Part shown: positions 33,787-43,977 of the stretch, piece by piece
Layout of the letters: every line of letters starts with the position of its first letter
Position numbering within the stretch: the stretch's first letter is position 1
Source: an uncultured Pedobacter sp.
Lineage (GTDB): Bacteria > Bacteroidota > Bacteroidia > Sphingobacteriales > Sphingobacteriaceae
NCBI GenBank assembly: GCA_946478755.1
Contig: CAMLDJ010000007.1
Span: 1-56,503 of the forward strand
Reading direction: 5' to 3'
DNA: 56,503 bases
Notes under the pieces: model-generated
What the model was told of the DNA's origin: nothing
Database searches by the model: none
Seen by the model: only the letters and a program-made list of their open reading frames with translations
Made by a program: the position numbers and the translations under genes

Positions 33787-36378
33787 ATGAAAAAGGAAGA
33801 AAAAAATGACAGGCGTTCGTTTATAAAAAAATTAGCCATTGGTAGTATTGGTGCTTCAGCAATACCTACAGCATTGTTTTCCGCTGTTCCAGCAAATGAA
33901 AAAGGGAAAGTAGCGTCCATACCTTCTCCTGGAAACAAAAAATATAATATTCCCTATACCGATGAGCGATTGAATAAGGTGGCTTTCCCAATTGGAGGTA
34001 TTGGCGCAGGTATGTTCTGTTTGGAAGGAACAGGTGCCATATCGCATCTATCGGTTCGCAACAATCCAGAAATGTTCAATGAACCAGCCATGTTTGCTGC
34101 AATCAGCATCAAAGGAGAAAAAAATGGTGCGAAAATTTTAGAAGGCAATGTGCCGACCTGGAAGAAATTTGGCCAACGTGATGCCGGACTTGGCGGTACT
34201 GCCGGAGCTACTTGGGGGCTGCCAAGATTTGAAGAGGCTAAATTTATGGCTCATTTTCCCTTTGCAGAAATAGCTTTAACAGATAAAGATATTCCATTAG
34301 CTATTCAAATAAAGGGTTGGAGCCCGTTTATCCCTACCGATGAAGACAGCGCCAGCTTACCAATAGGAGGCTTGGAATATCGATTTAAAAATACGACTAC
34401 AAAAGCATTAGATGCAGTTTTTTCCTATAACAGCCGTAATTTCATGGCGCAATCTGGCACATTGAACGCCGTTAAAAGTATTAAAAACGGGTTTGTGCTT
34501 TCGGCTGAGGGTACAACCGCAGATCCACAAAAACAAGGAGATTTTGCCATATATACAGATGATTCATCTACTGTTGTTGACCATTGCTGGTTCAGGGGCG
34601 GCTGGTTTGACGGACTGACCATGATCTGGAACCTGATTGCGCAAGCTGAAACCAGCGCTAATCCGCCCGTATCAAAAGATGCACCTGGTGCATCTTTGTT
34701 CGTTCCATTCTCCCTAAAGCCAGGCGAAGAAAAAACCATTCGTTTGATGATGGCCTGGTATGTACCAAATACCAAACTGACACAAGGCGAAGTGGCAGCA
34801 ACGGATAAAGAAAGGGTTGCGAAAGATCCACTATTAAAGTATCATAAGCCTTGGTACAGCAGTAAATTTAAGAACATAACAGAGGTCGCCGACTATTGGC
34901 AGACAAACTATAGTGATCTGCAAAATAAAACGCAAAGTTTCACCGATGCATTCTACAGCAGCACACTCCCCGAAGAAGTGATTGAAGCAGTTGCCGCCAA
35001 TTTAACCATTTTAAAATCTCCAACCGTATTAAGGCAATATGATGGAAGGTTTTGGGCTTGGGAAGGCTGCGGCGATAATTGGGGCAGTTGTTATGGTTCC
35101 TGTACCCATGTTTGGAACTATGCCCAGGCAATATCGCATCTGTTCCCAAGGCTTGAACGGAGCTTGAGGGATACGGAGTTCAACGAAAGCCAAAATGCAG
35201 AAGGACATCAAATGTTCCGTTCCAATTTGCCAATTACGCCTGTAGTGCACAATTTTCATGCTGCATCCGATGGACAATTAGGTGGTATCATGAAAGTATA
35301 CCGGGAATGGCGTATCAGTGGAGATAACAAATGGCTGGCCAGCATCTATCCTAAAGTACAGACTAGTCTCGATTATTGCATCAAAACTTGGGACCCAAAA
35401 GGTAAAGGTGTCGTGGAAGAACCCCACCATAATACCTACGATATTGAGTTTTGGGGACCAACAGGCTTTGCAACCAGCTTTTACCTGGGCGCTCTGAATG
35501 CGTTAATAGCCATGGGGCGTTTCTTAAAAAAAGACATTCAAAAATATGAAACCTTATACAGTAAGGGTAAAAAGTACATGGAAACCGAGTTATATAATGG
35601 AACTTACTTTACGCAAAAAATTGAATGGAAAAACCTTCAGGCACCTGACCCTACACAAGCACAATCGTTTCACACGCAATATACTGCCGAAGCAAAAGAG
35701 CTGCTTAAAAAAGAAGGACCTAAATACCAATACGGAGATGGTTGTCTTTCTGATGGCATAATGGGTGCCTGGCTTTCCAGAATGTGTGGCTTGAATGATC
35801 CTTTCGATCCGGCCAAAATTACGAGCCATGTAATGGCTGTACATGCAAATAATCTTAAAATTAACCTGCACCGGCATGCCAATCCACAGCGCCCTACTTT
35901 TGCCATCAATAATGAAGGTGGCCTCTTGCTCTGCTCATGGCCAAATGATGGAGCATTATCCTTGCCATTTGTATACAGTAATGAGGTGTGGACAGGTATT
36001 GAATATCAGGTGGCCTCACACCTGATGTTGATGGGAGAGGTTGAAAAAGGACTTGAAATTGTCCGCGCTTGTAGAGACCGTTATACAGGCGAAGTGAGAA
36101 ATCCATTTAACGAATACGAGTGCGGTCATTGGTATGCCAGGGCGATGTCTAGTTATGCCATGTTGGAAGGCCTCACTGGCCTTCGCTATGATGCAGTAGA
36201 TAAAACACTATATATCGATTCAAAGATCGGAAATTTTACCAGTTTTCTCTCCACCGCAACAGGATTTGGCACTGTAACGCTCAAGGCAAGTAGGCCAACG
36301 CTCAGAGTAGTACACGGTACAATACCAGTTAATCAGGTAATTATTTCTGGAAAGGTGGTGAACTTAACCATGGGTTAA
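33787..36378 (+). CDS. GH116 family glycosidase (GBA2-type fold), candidate beta-D-arabinofuranosidase
   Basis: 863 residues. A twin-arginine-like leader (RRSFIKKLAIGSIGASA) suggests export. Family markers: FPIGGIGAGMFCLEGTGAI at the N-terminal beta domain; then the (alpha/alpha)6 domain with RFWAWEGCGDNWGSCYGSCTHVW, HHNTYDIEFWGPTG and YGDGCLSDGIMGAWLS. E554 (nucleophile candidate) and D656 (acid/base candidate) fit GH116. Most GH116 members are beta-glucosidases or xylosidases, but an actinobacterial GH116 is an exo-beta-D-arabinofuranosidase, which is relevant here. The 105-base gap before it has no other gene. Confidence 0.88.
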   Translation: MKKEEKNDRRSFIKKLAIGSIGASAIPTALFSAVPANEKGKVASIPSPGNKKYNIPYTDERLNKVAFPIGGIGAGMFCLEGTGAISHLSVRNNPEMFNEPAMFAAISIKGEKNGAKILEGNVPTWKKFGQRDAGLGGTAGATWGLPRFEEAKFMAHFPFAEIALTDKDIPLAIQIKGWSPFIPTDEDSASLPIGGLEYRFKNTTTKALDAVFSYNSRNFMAQSGTLNAVKSIKNGFVLSAEGTTADPQKQGDFAIYTDDSSTVVDHCWFRGGWFDGLTMIWNLIAQAETSANPPVSKDAPGASLFVPFSLKPGEEKTIRLMMAWYVPNTKLTQGEVAATDKERVAKDPLLKYHKPWYSSKFKNITEVADYWQTNYSDLQNKTQSFTDAFYSSTLPEEVIEAVAANLTILKSPTVLRQYDGRFWAWEGCGDNWGSCYGSCTHVWNYAQAISHLFPRLERSLRDTEFNESQNAEGHQMFRSNLPITPVVHNFHAASDGQLGGIMKVYREWRISGDNKWLASIYPKVQTSLDYCIKTWDPKGKGVVEEPHHNTYDIEFWGPTGFATSFYLGALNALIAMGRFLKKDIQKYETLYSKGKKYMETELYNGTYFTQKIEWKNLQAPDPTQAQSFHTQYTAEAKELLKKEGPKYQYGDGCLSDGIMGAWLSRMCGLNDPFDPAKITSHVMAVHANNLKINLHRHANPQRPTFAINNEGGLLLCSWPNDGALSLPFVYSNEVWTGIEYQVASHLMLMGEVEKGLEIVRACRDRYTGEVRNPFNEYECGHWYARAMSSYAMLEGLTGLRYDAVDKTLYIDSKIGNFTSFLSTATGFGTVTLKASRPTLRVVHGTIPVNQVIISGKVVNLTMG

Positions 36379-36396
36379 TCATAAACCTGAATATTA

Positions 36397-38580
36397 ATGA
36401 TTGCAGCTATGTATTGCAAAGGTATATCGATATTCCACCAACTAACCTTCACGTTGCTACTGATGGGCAAGGTTACATTTGGGCAAAACCATGAATTGGC
36501 TAAAACACCTACACGAATTGTAGGCAAGCTTAATTCCGGGGCAACCTTATGTGTAACTCAGAATAGCTCAGGTAACTGGGGAGTTTTGGTGAAAAATTCA
36601 GTTTCTATTCTGGTTTTACAAGAAGAGCCCGCTCAAATCGATATCGTGGAAGAAGGCAGGCCAGCTGTAGCCTACCGCTCAGGATATCGGAAAATTCTCA
36701 AGCATATAAGTGGTTTCACCGGGTTAGCAACTATTACTCCAATGGTGGGAGTGGTTTTCCATGTAGAAGACCATTGGATAGTTGAAGATAAGCTAATCCG
36801 AATAGAAAGAACAGTTCGGGTTAAGGGAACTTCCGATAAAGGTTTTATTTCGGGCATGAGCCTAGCAACGGCTCGGCAATATGCTTGGACTGACCTGCGC
36901 TATTTTATTCCCTCCGTGATCTATGGTTATCCAGGAAATACAGCCAACCCAAAACCTGACCGCATTGAAGTTAGAGAAACAGCCATGACAGCGCCAATTG
37001 CAGGGATATATTTTAATAATGGAATGTCTGTGACGCTGTTTAATTTTTTTCCGAAACCAGCTACTGAGAATCAGCTAAATATTGGCGAGATGGCCGTCCG
37101 TGGACTAACGCAGGGCGGTGTAGAATTTGGATATTCGCTGCCATGTAAAAATCTATCTGAACGAACATTGAGGCCCGGAGAAACTAAAAAAAATACAAAC
37201 TTCCAGTCGATTCGCGATGGGTTTGTTCAGCAGTATAAGCTTGTGCTGCAGTTCAGCCGAGATGAAAAATTCCATGATTATTACACCAGGGCTTGGCGTT
37301 TAGCCTGGGAAAAATTGAATCCAAAAATATACCATCATGATATCGAAGTTGTACGCAGAAGTTTAATCGATATGCTGGCAGACCAGGTTGAGACTGAGGG
37401 TGGTCGCACAGGGATCCCTAATTTTATCAATTGGACTCTTCCGCCACCAGACGCCGGTAGTAATTGGAAAACAACGCTTCGCAAAAACGGTGGCGCCATT
37501 ATGGGCTTTACAGGTAAAAACCTTGAAGCTGCAGTGTTTATGATCATGGATGCAGCACGAGGAATATCGCCATTGGATGGTGATCATCGGGAAAAAGGAC
37601 TAAAAATTATCAATTCCTTCCTTAAGCTTAAAATGGATCCCCCAATAGCTGAAGGATTTAATATCCAATCTGGAGCACCAATGCAGGCAATCCCTTTAGA
37701 AAGAGGGTTTCCGTCCCAACTATACCTTCGATCATTTGGGGATGATCTTAAAATTCTTCTACTTGGCTATAACTTTGAAAAAGCGCAAGGCCATGAACAT
37801 CCGGAATGGCTTAGTTGGTGTAAGCGTTTTGCCGATTGGCTGCTTACACAACAATACCCAGACGGAGGCTTCCCGCGGAGCTGGATCCCTGGAACAGGAG
37901 AAATCCGTGTCGGCGCACCACAATCAAGTTATAACGCGATACCCATGTTAATGAACCTATATCAAATAACTGGGAATATGCACTATAAAAATGCAGCAGA
38001 GCGAGCTGGAGAGTTTTGCTGGGCTAAATATCACGTTGATGATTACTATGTTGGAGGAACAATCGACAATCCTAATGTCCAGGACAAGGAGGCTGCCTCT
38101 CTATCTCTCGAAGCATACCTGGCGCTTTACGAAGTCACTAAAGAAAACAAATGGTTATTACGCGCCAAAGCGGCTGCCGATAACGCCGAAACCTATATTT
38201 ATGTTTGGGCTAATGATGGCTTGCCAACTATTGGTATCAACAAAGTAACGGCGAGTGCTAATCCAGGGGCCGACATGTATATGGCGTTCGATGTAGAGGA
38301 GTATGCGAAGCTCTATAAATATACTGGAGAGCAGCACTATTATGAAGTTGCTAAAGCTCTGCTTCACAATACCAAAGCAATTATTGGCCTGCCAGGCCGA
38401 ACATTTGACCTGCCTGGCGCAGGCTGGCAAACCGAAGAAGCAAAATATCCGATCAAAGGCAGACAAGGTAGCGGTGCAGGATATAATCTATGGCTGCCAT
38501 GGGTTTCAACATCCCATTTGAATGGGATCATGCTCCTGGAATATTTTGATAAACAGCTTTTTAATGAACTGTGCCGCTAA
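36397..38580 (+). CDS. secreted alpha/alpha-toroid protein, unknown glycosidase-like family
   Basis: 727 residues with a signal sequence (ends VTFGQ); ATG 36409 is an alternative start. Residues ~30-300 are beta-rich (sandwich domain). Residues ~310-727 are helical with repeat signatures of an (alpha/alpha)6 barrel: DAGSNWKTTLRKNGGAIMGF, WLSWCKRFADWLLTQQYPDG, NNAERAGEFCWAKYH-type helices, KEAASLSLEAYLALYEVT, PGADMYMAFDVEEYAKLYKY. This is the layout of several glycosidases, lyases and epimerases. I cannot assign a family. It lies between GH116 and a propeller gene, in an obvious degradation context. Confidence 0.55.
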   Translation: MIAAMYCKGISIFHQLTFTLLLMGKVTFGQNHELAKTPTRIVGKLNSGATLCVTQNSSGNWGVLVKNSVSILVLQEEPAQIDIVEEGRPAVAYRSGYRKILKHISGFTGLATITPMVGVVFHVEDHWIVEDKLIRIERTVRVKGTSDKGFISGMSLATARQYAWTDLRYFIPSVIYGYPGNTANPKPDRIEVRETAMTAPIAGIYFNNGMSVTLFNFFPKPATENQLNIGEMAVRGLTQGGVEFGYSLPCKNLSERTLRPGETKKNTNFQSIRDGFVQQYKLVLQFSRDEKFHDYYTRAWRLAWEKLNPKIYHHDIEVVRRSLIDMLADQVETEGGRTGIPNFINWTLPPPDAGSNWKTTLRKNGGAIMGFTGKNLEAAVFMIMDAARGISPLDGDHREKGLKIINSFLKLKMDPPIAEGFNIQSGAPMQAIPLERGFPSQLYLRSFGDDLKILLLGYNFEKAQGHEHPEWLSWCKRFADWLLTQQYPDGGFPRSWIPGTGEIRVGAPQSSYNAIPMLMNLYQITGNMHYKNAAERAGEFCWAKYHVDDYYVGGTIDNPNVQDKEAASLSLEAYLALYEVTKENKWLLRAKAAADNAETYIYVWANDGLPTIGINKVTASANPGADMYMAFDVEEYAKLYKYTGEQHYYEVAKALLHNTKAIIGLPGRTFDLPGAGWQTEEAKYPIKGRQGSGAGYNLWLPWVSTSHLNGIMLLEYFDKQLFNELCR

Positions 38581-38608
38581 TCAGTACAATAAATCAAAAA
38601 TAAAATAG

Positions 38609-39565
38609 ATGAAAATAAGCTCGATCACTTGCATACTATTAATGATTATCAGTCTTGCACATGGCCAGAAACCTACAATTGAAACCCCTGAAATCACAGG
38701 TCCTTTTGTCCATATTTTTAATCCAAACGATACCCGTTCGCAGCAGGATACAACCTGGTATACGAATGACCATTCATTTGTAAGAGGAGAAGATGGGATC
38801 TGGCATGCCTATGGCATTATCGGGCATCATCCAATCAGGCCTTGGGGCGGAGAAACCAAATTCTTCCATATCACCGCTAGCAGCCTGAAGCAAAACAAAT
38901 GGGAAGATCATGATTATGCACTTACCGTTAAGGAAGGTCTAGAAAGGGTATTATGGGCACCTCACGTGTTCAAAGATAAGGGCACTTTCTATATGTTTTA
39001 TAACATTGGGAACATGCAAAAAGATGCGCCAAATTATGCGTCCTGGGGCCAATTGTGCATGGCCACGAGTAATGATCTCAGCGACTGGAACAGGCACCCT
39101 TTAAATCCGCTTTTTAGCGATGCCGGACATGCGCGTGACTCCTACATCATGAAATATAAAAACAAGTACTATTACTATTATACCCGAACTTTTAACGAAG
39201 TAGACCATCGAAGTGTAGTTGCGGTAAGAACTGGACCAGATCTTTTTCATTGGAGTGGACCAAAGGTTGTTCACGTCCAGCCCTATGTGGTTGATTGGGG
39301 TGGCGATGCTGAGAGCCCCTTTGTGATCAATCGCAATGGCATTTTTTATCTTTTCATATGCCGTGCCATGAGCCGATATAATCAAACGGATGTTTATTGG
39401 TCCAAAGACCCCGAAAATTTTCCTCGGGAAAATTTGATCTGCACACTTCCTGTACATGCTGCCGAAATTATTTACGACAAGAAAGAAGGCTGGTTTATCT
39501 CTAATACAGGATGGGATAAAAAGGGGTTATTTATAGCACCCTTACAATGGAAGCCAGCTAAATAA
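38609..39565 (+). CDS. GH32/GH43-like five-bladed propeller protein, paralogue 2
   Basis: 318 residues, signal peptide ends AHGQ. It is nearly the same architecture and sequence as the protein encoded at 32704: HIFNPNDTRSQQDTTWYTND, LWAPHVFKDKGTFYMFYN, GHARDSYIMKYKNKYYYYYT, GGDAESPFVINRNGIFYLFI, HAAEIIYDKKEGWFISNTGW. The same three acidic positions are kept. Copy 1 and copy 2 flank the GH116 and toroid genes, suggesting duplication of a gene within the operon followed by rearrangement. Differences cluster in blade loops, so the substrate preference may differ. The family is not firmly assigned. Confidence 0.65.
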   Translation: MKISSITCILLMIISLAHGQKPTIETPEITGPFVHIFNPNDTRSQQDTTWYTNDHSFVRGEDGIWHAYGIIGHHPIRPWGGETKFFHITASSLKQNKWEDHDYALTVKEGLERVLWAPHVFKDKGTFYMFYNIGNMQKDAPNYASWGQLCMATSNDLSDWNRHPLNPLFSDAGHARDSYIMKYKNKYYYYYTRTFNEVDHRSVVAVRTGPDLFHWSGPKVVHVQPYVVDWGGDAESPFVINRNGIFYLFICRAMSRYNQTDVYWSKDPENFPRENLICTLPVHAAEIIYDKKEGWFISNTGWDKKGLFIAPLQWKPAK

Positions 39566-39622
39566 ATTAACCAGGTACACTTAAACTTTAAAAAACTACT
39601 AACCAAATAAAAAAAATGTGCT

Positions 39623-40852
39623 ATGAACAAAATACCAAATCTATTGCCATTCCTGTTGGTTATGGCAATAACTGCCTGTCATCCTTCAGATCAAAAACAA
39701 AAAACTGACCAAATGAAAACTTTCCAAAAAGGATCATTCGGTTATGATCTTAATTTTCTTGCTGCGTATGATTCTGTAATTACACTATCCAGCAACGAAG
39801 GAAATGGACGTTTACTGGTGTCGGCGAAATATCAAGCTAAAGTGTTCACCTCTACTACTGACGGGCTAGAAGGCCAAAGCCTGGGCTGGGTCAACTATGA
39901 AGCGTTTGACAAACCATTAGACCCACATATGAATGCCTATGGTGGTGAAGATAGATTTTGGCTAGGTCCAGAAGGAGGTAAGTTTTCGCTGTACTTTAAA
40001 AAGGGAGATTCCATGGTCTTTGAAAATTGGCATACGCCTAAAGCAATAGACAGTGAACCCTGGATGTTGATAAGTGCCGACAGCAAAAAGGCAAGTTTTT
40101 CTAAAACTACTGAGGTATCGAACTATACTGGAACTAAATTGGCGATGAAGCTTTACCGCGATGTCCAGGTTTTGGAAAAGTCAGATATAGAAAATACACT
40201 CGCCATAACGCTTAGCGACGAAATAAAGTCTGTTGCTTTTAAAACCACCAATACCATAGAGAACAATGGATCCAATGCTTGGGATGAAAAGAATGGTGCG
40301 CCTTGTACCTGGAATTTGGATATGTTCGCGCCATCTGCGAAAACGGTGATCGTTATTCCCTACTTAACTAACGCCACTGTCAAAATAGCTACCACTGATT
40401 ATTTTGAAGAAATAGATAAAAACAGGATCAAATATGAAAATGGAGTGCTGCTTTATAAGGCGGACGGTAAGTCTAGAGGAAAACTGGGCATTCCTCCACT
40501 TCGAGCGAAAAATATCGCTGGCAGTTATGCAGCTGATAAGAACGTGCTGACCATTGTAAATTTCGATGTCTCCAATAAATCCAGATATCTTAATCAAGAG
40601 TGGAGAACAGATAAAGATCCCTTCAGTGGAGATGCCGTTAACGCCTATAATGATGGGCCTTTGGATGATGGTACACAAATGGGCCCATTCTATGAAATAG
40701 AAAGCGTATCGCCACCAGCATTTTTAAAGCCTGGGGGGAAAATGAGCCATCAACATAGTGTATTCCATTTTACCGGTGAAAAGAAAGCCTTAAATCAAAT
40801 TGCAGAAAAGCTGCTTGGAATCTCGCTTGATGAGATTGAACAAGCATTTTAA
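39623..40852 (+). CDS. lipoprotein, DUF6786-like, galactose-mutarotase-type fold possible
   Basis: 409 residues. Lipobox AITAC near residue 19, so an exported lipoprotein. The rest is beta-rich (FLAAYDSVITLSSNEGNGRLL; GLEGQSLGWVNYEAFDKP; YGGEDRFWLGPEGGKFSLYF; KLAMKLYRDVQVL), resembling aldose-1-epimerase-like or DUF6786 proteins, which are common in PULs and uncharacterised. The GGEDRFWLGPEGG loop and SHQHSVFHF near the end could form the binding pocket. It is the gene just before the isomerase, 12 bases from it. A role as sugar-binding or epimerase helper is a guess. Confidence 0.55.
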   Translation: MNKIPNLLPFLLVMAITACHPSDQKQKTDQMKTFQKGSFGYDLNFLAAYDSVITLSSNEGNGRLLVSAKYQAKVFTSTTDGLEGQSLGWVNYEAFDKPLDPHMNAYGGEDRFWLGPEGGKFSLYFKKGDSMVFENWHTPKAIDSEPWMLISADSKKASFSKTTEVSNYTGTKLAMKLYRDVQVLEKSDIENTLAITLSDEIKSVAFKTTNTIENNGSNAWDEKNGAPCTWNLDMFAPSAKTVIVIPYLTNATVKIATTDYFEEIDKNRIKYENGVLLYKADGKSRGKLGIPPLRAKNIAGSYAADKNVLTIVNFDVSNKSRYLNQEWRTDKDPFSGDAVNAYNDGPLDDGTQMGPFYEIESVSPPAFLKPGGKMSHQHSVFHFTGEKKALNQIAEKLLGISLDEIEQAF

Positions 40853-40864
40853 AATAGATCAAAT

Positions 40865-42631
40865 ATGAATACAAAATATCCAAAAATTGGGATCAGACCA
40901 ATTATAGATGGCCGTTTGGGCGGAATTCGTGAATCACTAGAGGAGACTACCATGAATATGGCCCTCAGCGTGGCTGAACTGCTGCGTAAAGAATTAAGAT
41001 ATCCTGATGGAAGCGAAATACAATGTGTCATTGCCGATACCTGTATAGGAGGCGTAAAGGAAGCGGCAAATTGTGCAGGAAAATTTGAAGCCAACGATGT
41101 TGGGCTTTCCATTTCTGTTACGCCTTGTTGGTGCTATGGTACTGAAACGATGGATATGAACCCAACCATCCCGAAAGCAATATGGGGCTTTAATGGGACT
41201 GAACGTCCTGGGGCTGTTTACTTGGCAGCTACTTTAGCTGGTCATAATCAGAAAGGACTACCTGCATTCGGTATTTATGGTCGCGATGTCCAAGACCTTG
41301 GCGACCCACAAATCCCTGCTGATGTGAAAGAGAAGCTGATCCGTTTTGCCAGGGCCGGAATGGCATTGGCGTTAATGAAGGGCAAATCCTACCTGGCAAT
41401 CGGTTCAGTTTCTATGGGAATTGCAGGTTCCATGATTGATGCTGATTTTTTCCAGACCTATCTCGGTATGAGAAACGAATATGTCGATTCATCCGAAGTA
41501 CTACGAAGGATACAACAGCAAATCTTTGATGTAGAAGAATATGAAAAAGCATTGGCCTGGACCAAAGAACATTGCAGGGAAGGCAAAGATTTCAACCGAT
41601 CTGATAAAATGAAAGACAGGGCGGATAAAGATGCTGATTGGGAATTTGTGGTTAAAATGACCATCATTATCCGTGATTTGATGATCGGGAACGACAAATT
41701 GGACGAACTTGGATTCAAAGAAGAATCTTATGGCCATAATGCGCTGCTTTCAGGTTTTCAGGGACAAAGACAATGGACGGATTTCTTGCCGAATGGCGAT
41801 TTTTCGGAAGCTATTCTTAATTCTTCATTTGATTGGAATGGTATCCGCCATCCCTTCCTGGTCGCCACAGAGAATGACGCGCTGAATGGCGTTTCTATGT
41901 TGTTCAATTATTTATTAACCAACACTGCACAGATTTTTGCCGATGTAAGAACGTATTGGAGTCCAGTTGCTGTTGAACGGGTGTCGGGTTGGAAACCTGA
42001 TGGTATTGCTGCTCATGGTTTCATTCATCTAATCAATTCCGGGTCAGCAACGCTGGATGGCACTGGGCGGCAGACCCAAGACGGTCAACCTGTAATGAAA
42101 CCATTTTGGGAAATGAGTCAGCAGGAAGCGGATGATTGCCTTGCTGCGACGACCTGGTATCCAGCCAACTTAGATTATTTTAGAGGTGGGGGCTATTCTT
42201 CAAATTTCTTAACCAAGGGCGGAATGCCCGTTACAATGTGTCGATTAAACCTACTGAAAGGTTTGGGCCCGGTGCTTCAGTTGGCAGAAGGATGGACGAT
42301 AGACCTTCCGCAAAACGTTCATGCGCTACTTGACGAAAGAACGGACCGAACCTGGCCCACAACATGGTTTGTGCCAAGGCTTACCGGAACTGGTGCCTTC
42401 AGGGATGTATATTCGGTAATGGCCAATTGGGGGTCAAACCACGGTGCCATCAGTTATGGCCATATCGGCGCAGATCTCATCACGCTTGCCTCCATGCTCC
42501 GCATCCCTGTTTGTATGCACAATATCGACGATAGTGAAATCTTCCGCCCTTCAGCTGTTGCAGCTTTTGGAATGGATGCAGAAAATGCAGACTATACAGC
42601 TTGCCGAGTTTATGGGCCATTATATCAATAG
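40865..42631 (+). CDS. fucI: L-fucose/D-arabinose isomerase
   Basis: 588 residues, cytoplasmic. Clear FucI: the N-terminal domain [14 protein letters not shown], and the metal-binding/catalytic residues E336 (ATENDALNG), D360 ([11 protein letters not shown]) and H526 ([15 protein letters not shown]), equivalent to E337, D361 and H528 of the E. coli enzyme. FucI enzymes convert L-fucose to L-fuculose and D-arabinose to D-ribulose, as the two sugars share configuration at C2-C4. With an AraB-type kinase downstream and no aldolase, I favour D-arabinose as the physiological substrate. The permease starts 2 bases after the stop. Confidence 0.93.
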   Translation: MNTKYPKIGIRPIIDGRLGGIRESLEETTMNMALSVAELLRKELRYPDGSEIQCVIADTCIGGVKEAANCAGKFEANDVGLSISVTPCWCYGTETMDMNPTIPKAIWGFNGTERPGAVYLAATLAGHNQKGLPAFGIYGRDVQDLGDPQIPADVKEKLIRFARAGMALALMKGKSYLAIGSVSMGIAGSMIDADFFQTYLGMRNEYVDSSEVLRRIQQQIFDVEEYEKALAWTKEHCREGKDFNRSDKMKDRADKDADWEFVVKMTIIIRDLMIGNDKLDELGFKEESYGHNALLSGFQGQRQWTDFLPNGDFSEAILNSSFDWNGIRHPFLVATENDALNGVSMLFNYLLTNTAQIFADVRTYWSPVAVERVSGWKPDGIAAHGFIHLINSGSATLDGTGRQTQDGQPVMKPFWEMSQQEADDCLAATTWYPANLDYFRGGGYSSNFLTKGGMPVTMCRLNLLKGLGPVLQLAEGWTIDLPQNVHALLDERTDRTWPTTWFVPRLTGTGAFRDVYSVMANWGSNHGAISYGHIGADLITLASMLRIPVCMHNIDDSEIFRPSAVAAFGMDAENADYTACRVYGPLYQ

Positions 42632-42633
42632 AC

Positions 42634-43968
42634 ATGAAAAATCATCCTAAAATATCAATGTTCCGCATCGAAAATGGAACAAATTACATCATTCCATTTA
42701 TCTTCATCTGCAGTTTGTTTTTGCTATGGGGATTTGCTCACGGCCTGCTCGACGTATTGGATAAACATTTCCAGAACATATTACATGTGTCAAAAGCACA
42801 GTCGGGCTTTATCCAATTTTCTCTATATATAGGCTATTTGGCCATGGCATTGCCGGCGGGACTGTTCATGAAAAAATATGGCTACCAGAAGGGAATTATT
42901 CTTGGACTAGTGTTATTTGCAACTGGTGCATTTCTATTTTACCCCGCCGCAAAAGCTGCAGCATTTATTCCATTTCTATTGGCCTTATTCGTCTTAGCCT
43001 GTGGCCTTGCCTGCTTAGAAACAGCAGCAAATCCTTATTCGACGGTTTTAGGGCCAAAAGAGTTTGCCGCACGGCGCATCAATATTTCACAATCTTTTAA
43101 TGGTCTTGGTTGGATACTGGGGCCACTGATGGGAGGCTTGTTCATTTTCGGTGCCAAAAACGTTCCCGAGGCAGAGAAATTTGATTCCATGGTTAAACCC
43201 TATATGATGGTTGGGGGGATTGTAGTCTGTGTGGCCATCATCTTTATGCTCATCAAGCTACCAGAAATTAAAGAAAGCAGTGTTACCGAAAAGGTTGAAG
43301 ATCCGCCGATGCGTAATCTCTTAAAACACCCCGCATTTATTTTAGCTGTAGTTGCCCAATTTTTATATGTAGCAGCGCAAACAGGGGTTAATTCTTTTTT
43401 TATCAATTATGTAACCGAAACCATTCCAAATGTTAAAGGACCTGTTGAACAGGCTATGACGCATTTAGGATGGTTTGGGGAAGTGTTCAAGCCAAAAAAC
43501 CCAGAACAAGCAGCATCGCTGATTCTTGCCATTGGTGGAATGGGATTATTTTGGATTGGCCGTTTATCCGGGTCTTATCTCATGAAATTCTTTTCCCCTC
43601 AGAAACTATTGGCGATATATGCGGTAATCAATACGCTTTTAATCCTTCTGGTTCTTTTTGAAATTGGCTGGCTATCCGTAATCGCGTTGTTTCTTTGCTA
43701 TTTCTTTATGTCTGTTATGTTCCCAACAATTTTTGCATTGGGCATCTATGACCTGGGGCCGCTCACTAAAAAGGCATCTGCTTTTCTCGTTATGGCTGTA
43801 GCAGGGGGAGCATTTTGTCCGCCGATTATGGGCCTGATCGGAGATCACTTCGGAATGTCTATCGCTTTTATCATCCCTATGCTCTGCTTTGCCTTCATTG
43901 CTTGGTATGCCATATTTGGGGTGGACACCAAAATAGAAAAAGACCAGCTAACCGTTCAAAGCCATTAA
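42634..43968 (+). CDS. fucP: FucP-type sugar:H+ symporter (MFS)
   Basis: 444 residues starting at ATG 42634, which follows the FucI stop; an upstream in-frame ATG at 42601 lies inside fucI and is less likely. Twelve hydrophobic segments. The FHS-family N-terminus PFIFICSLFLLWGFAHGLLDVLDKHFQ is typical of FucP, as is the LACGLACLETAANPYSTVLG helix. FucP imports L-fucose and also D-arabinose and some related sugars with a proton. It sits between isomerase and kinase genes, with a 9-base gap to the latter, so it delivers the sugar that those two enzymes process. Confidence 0.9.
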   Translation: MKNHPKISMFRIENGTNYIIPFIFICSLFLLWGFAHGLLDVLDKHFQNILHVSKAQSGFIQFSLYIGYLAMALPAGLFMKKYGYQKGIILGLVLFATGAFLFYPAAKAAAFIPFLLALFVLACGLACLETAANPYSTVLGPKEFAARRINISQSFNGLGWILGPLMGGLFIFGAKNVPEAEKFDSMVKPYMMVGGIVVCVAIIFMLIKLPEIKESSVTEKVEDPPMRNLLKHPAFILAVVAQFLYVAAQTGVNSFFINYVTETIPNVKGPVEQAMTHLGWFGEVFKPKNPEQAASLILAIGGMGLFWIGRLSGSYLMKFFSPQKLLAIYAVINTLLILLVLFEIGWLSVIALFLCYFFMSVMFPTIFALGIYDLGPLTKKASAFLVMAVAGGAFCPPIMGLIGDHFGMSIAFIIPMLCFAFIAWYAIFGVDTKIEKDQLTVQSH

Positions 43969-43977
43969 CTCAATAAG

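Noticed and set aside
32704..39565. GH183 (DUF4185) endo-D-arabinanase
   Set aside because: I looked for it because of the D-arabinan hypothesis. The propeller proteins here show GH32/GH43-like motifs and not a DUF4185 pattern that I recognise.
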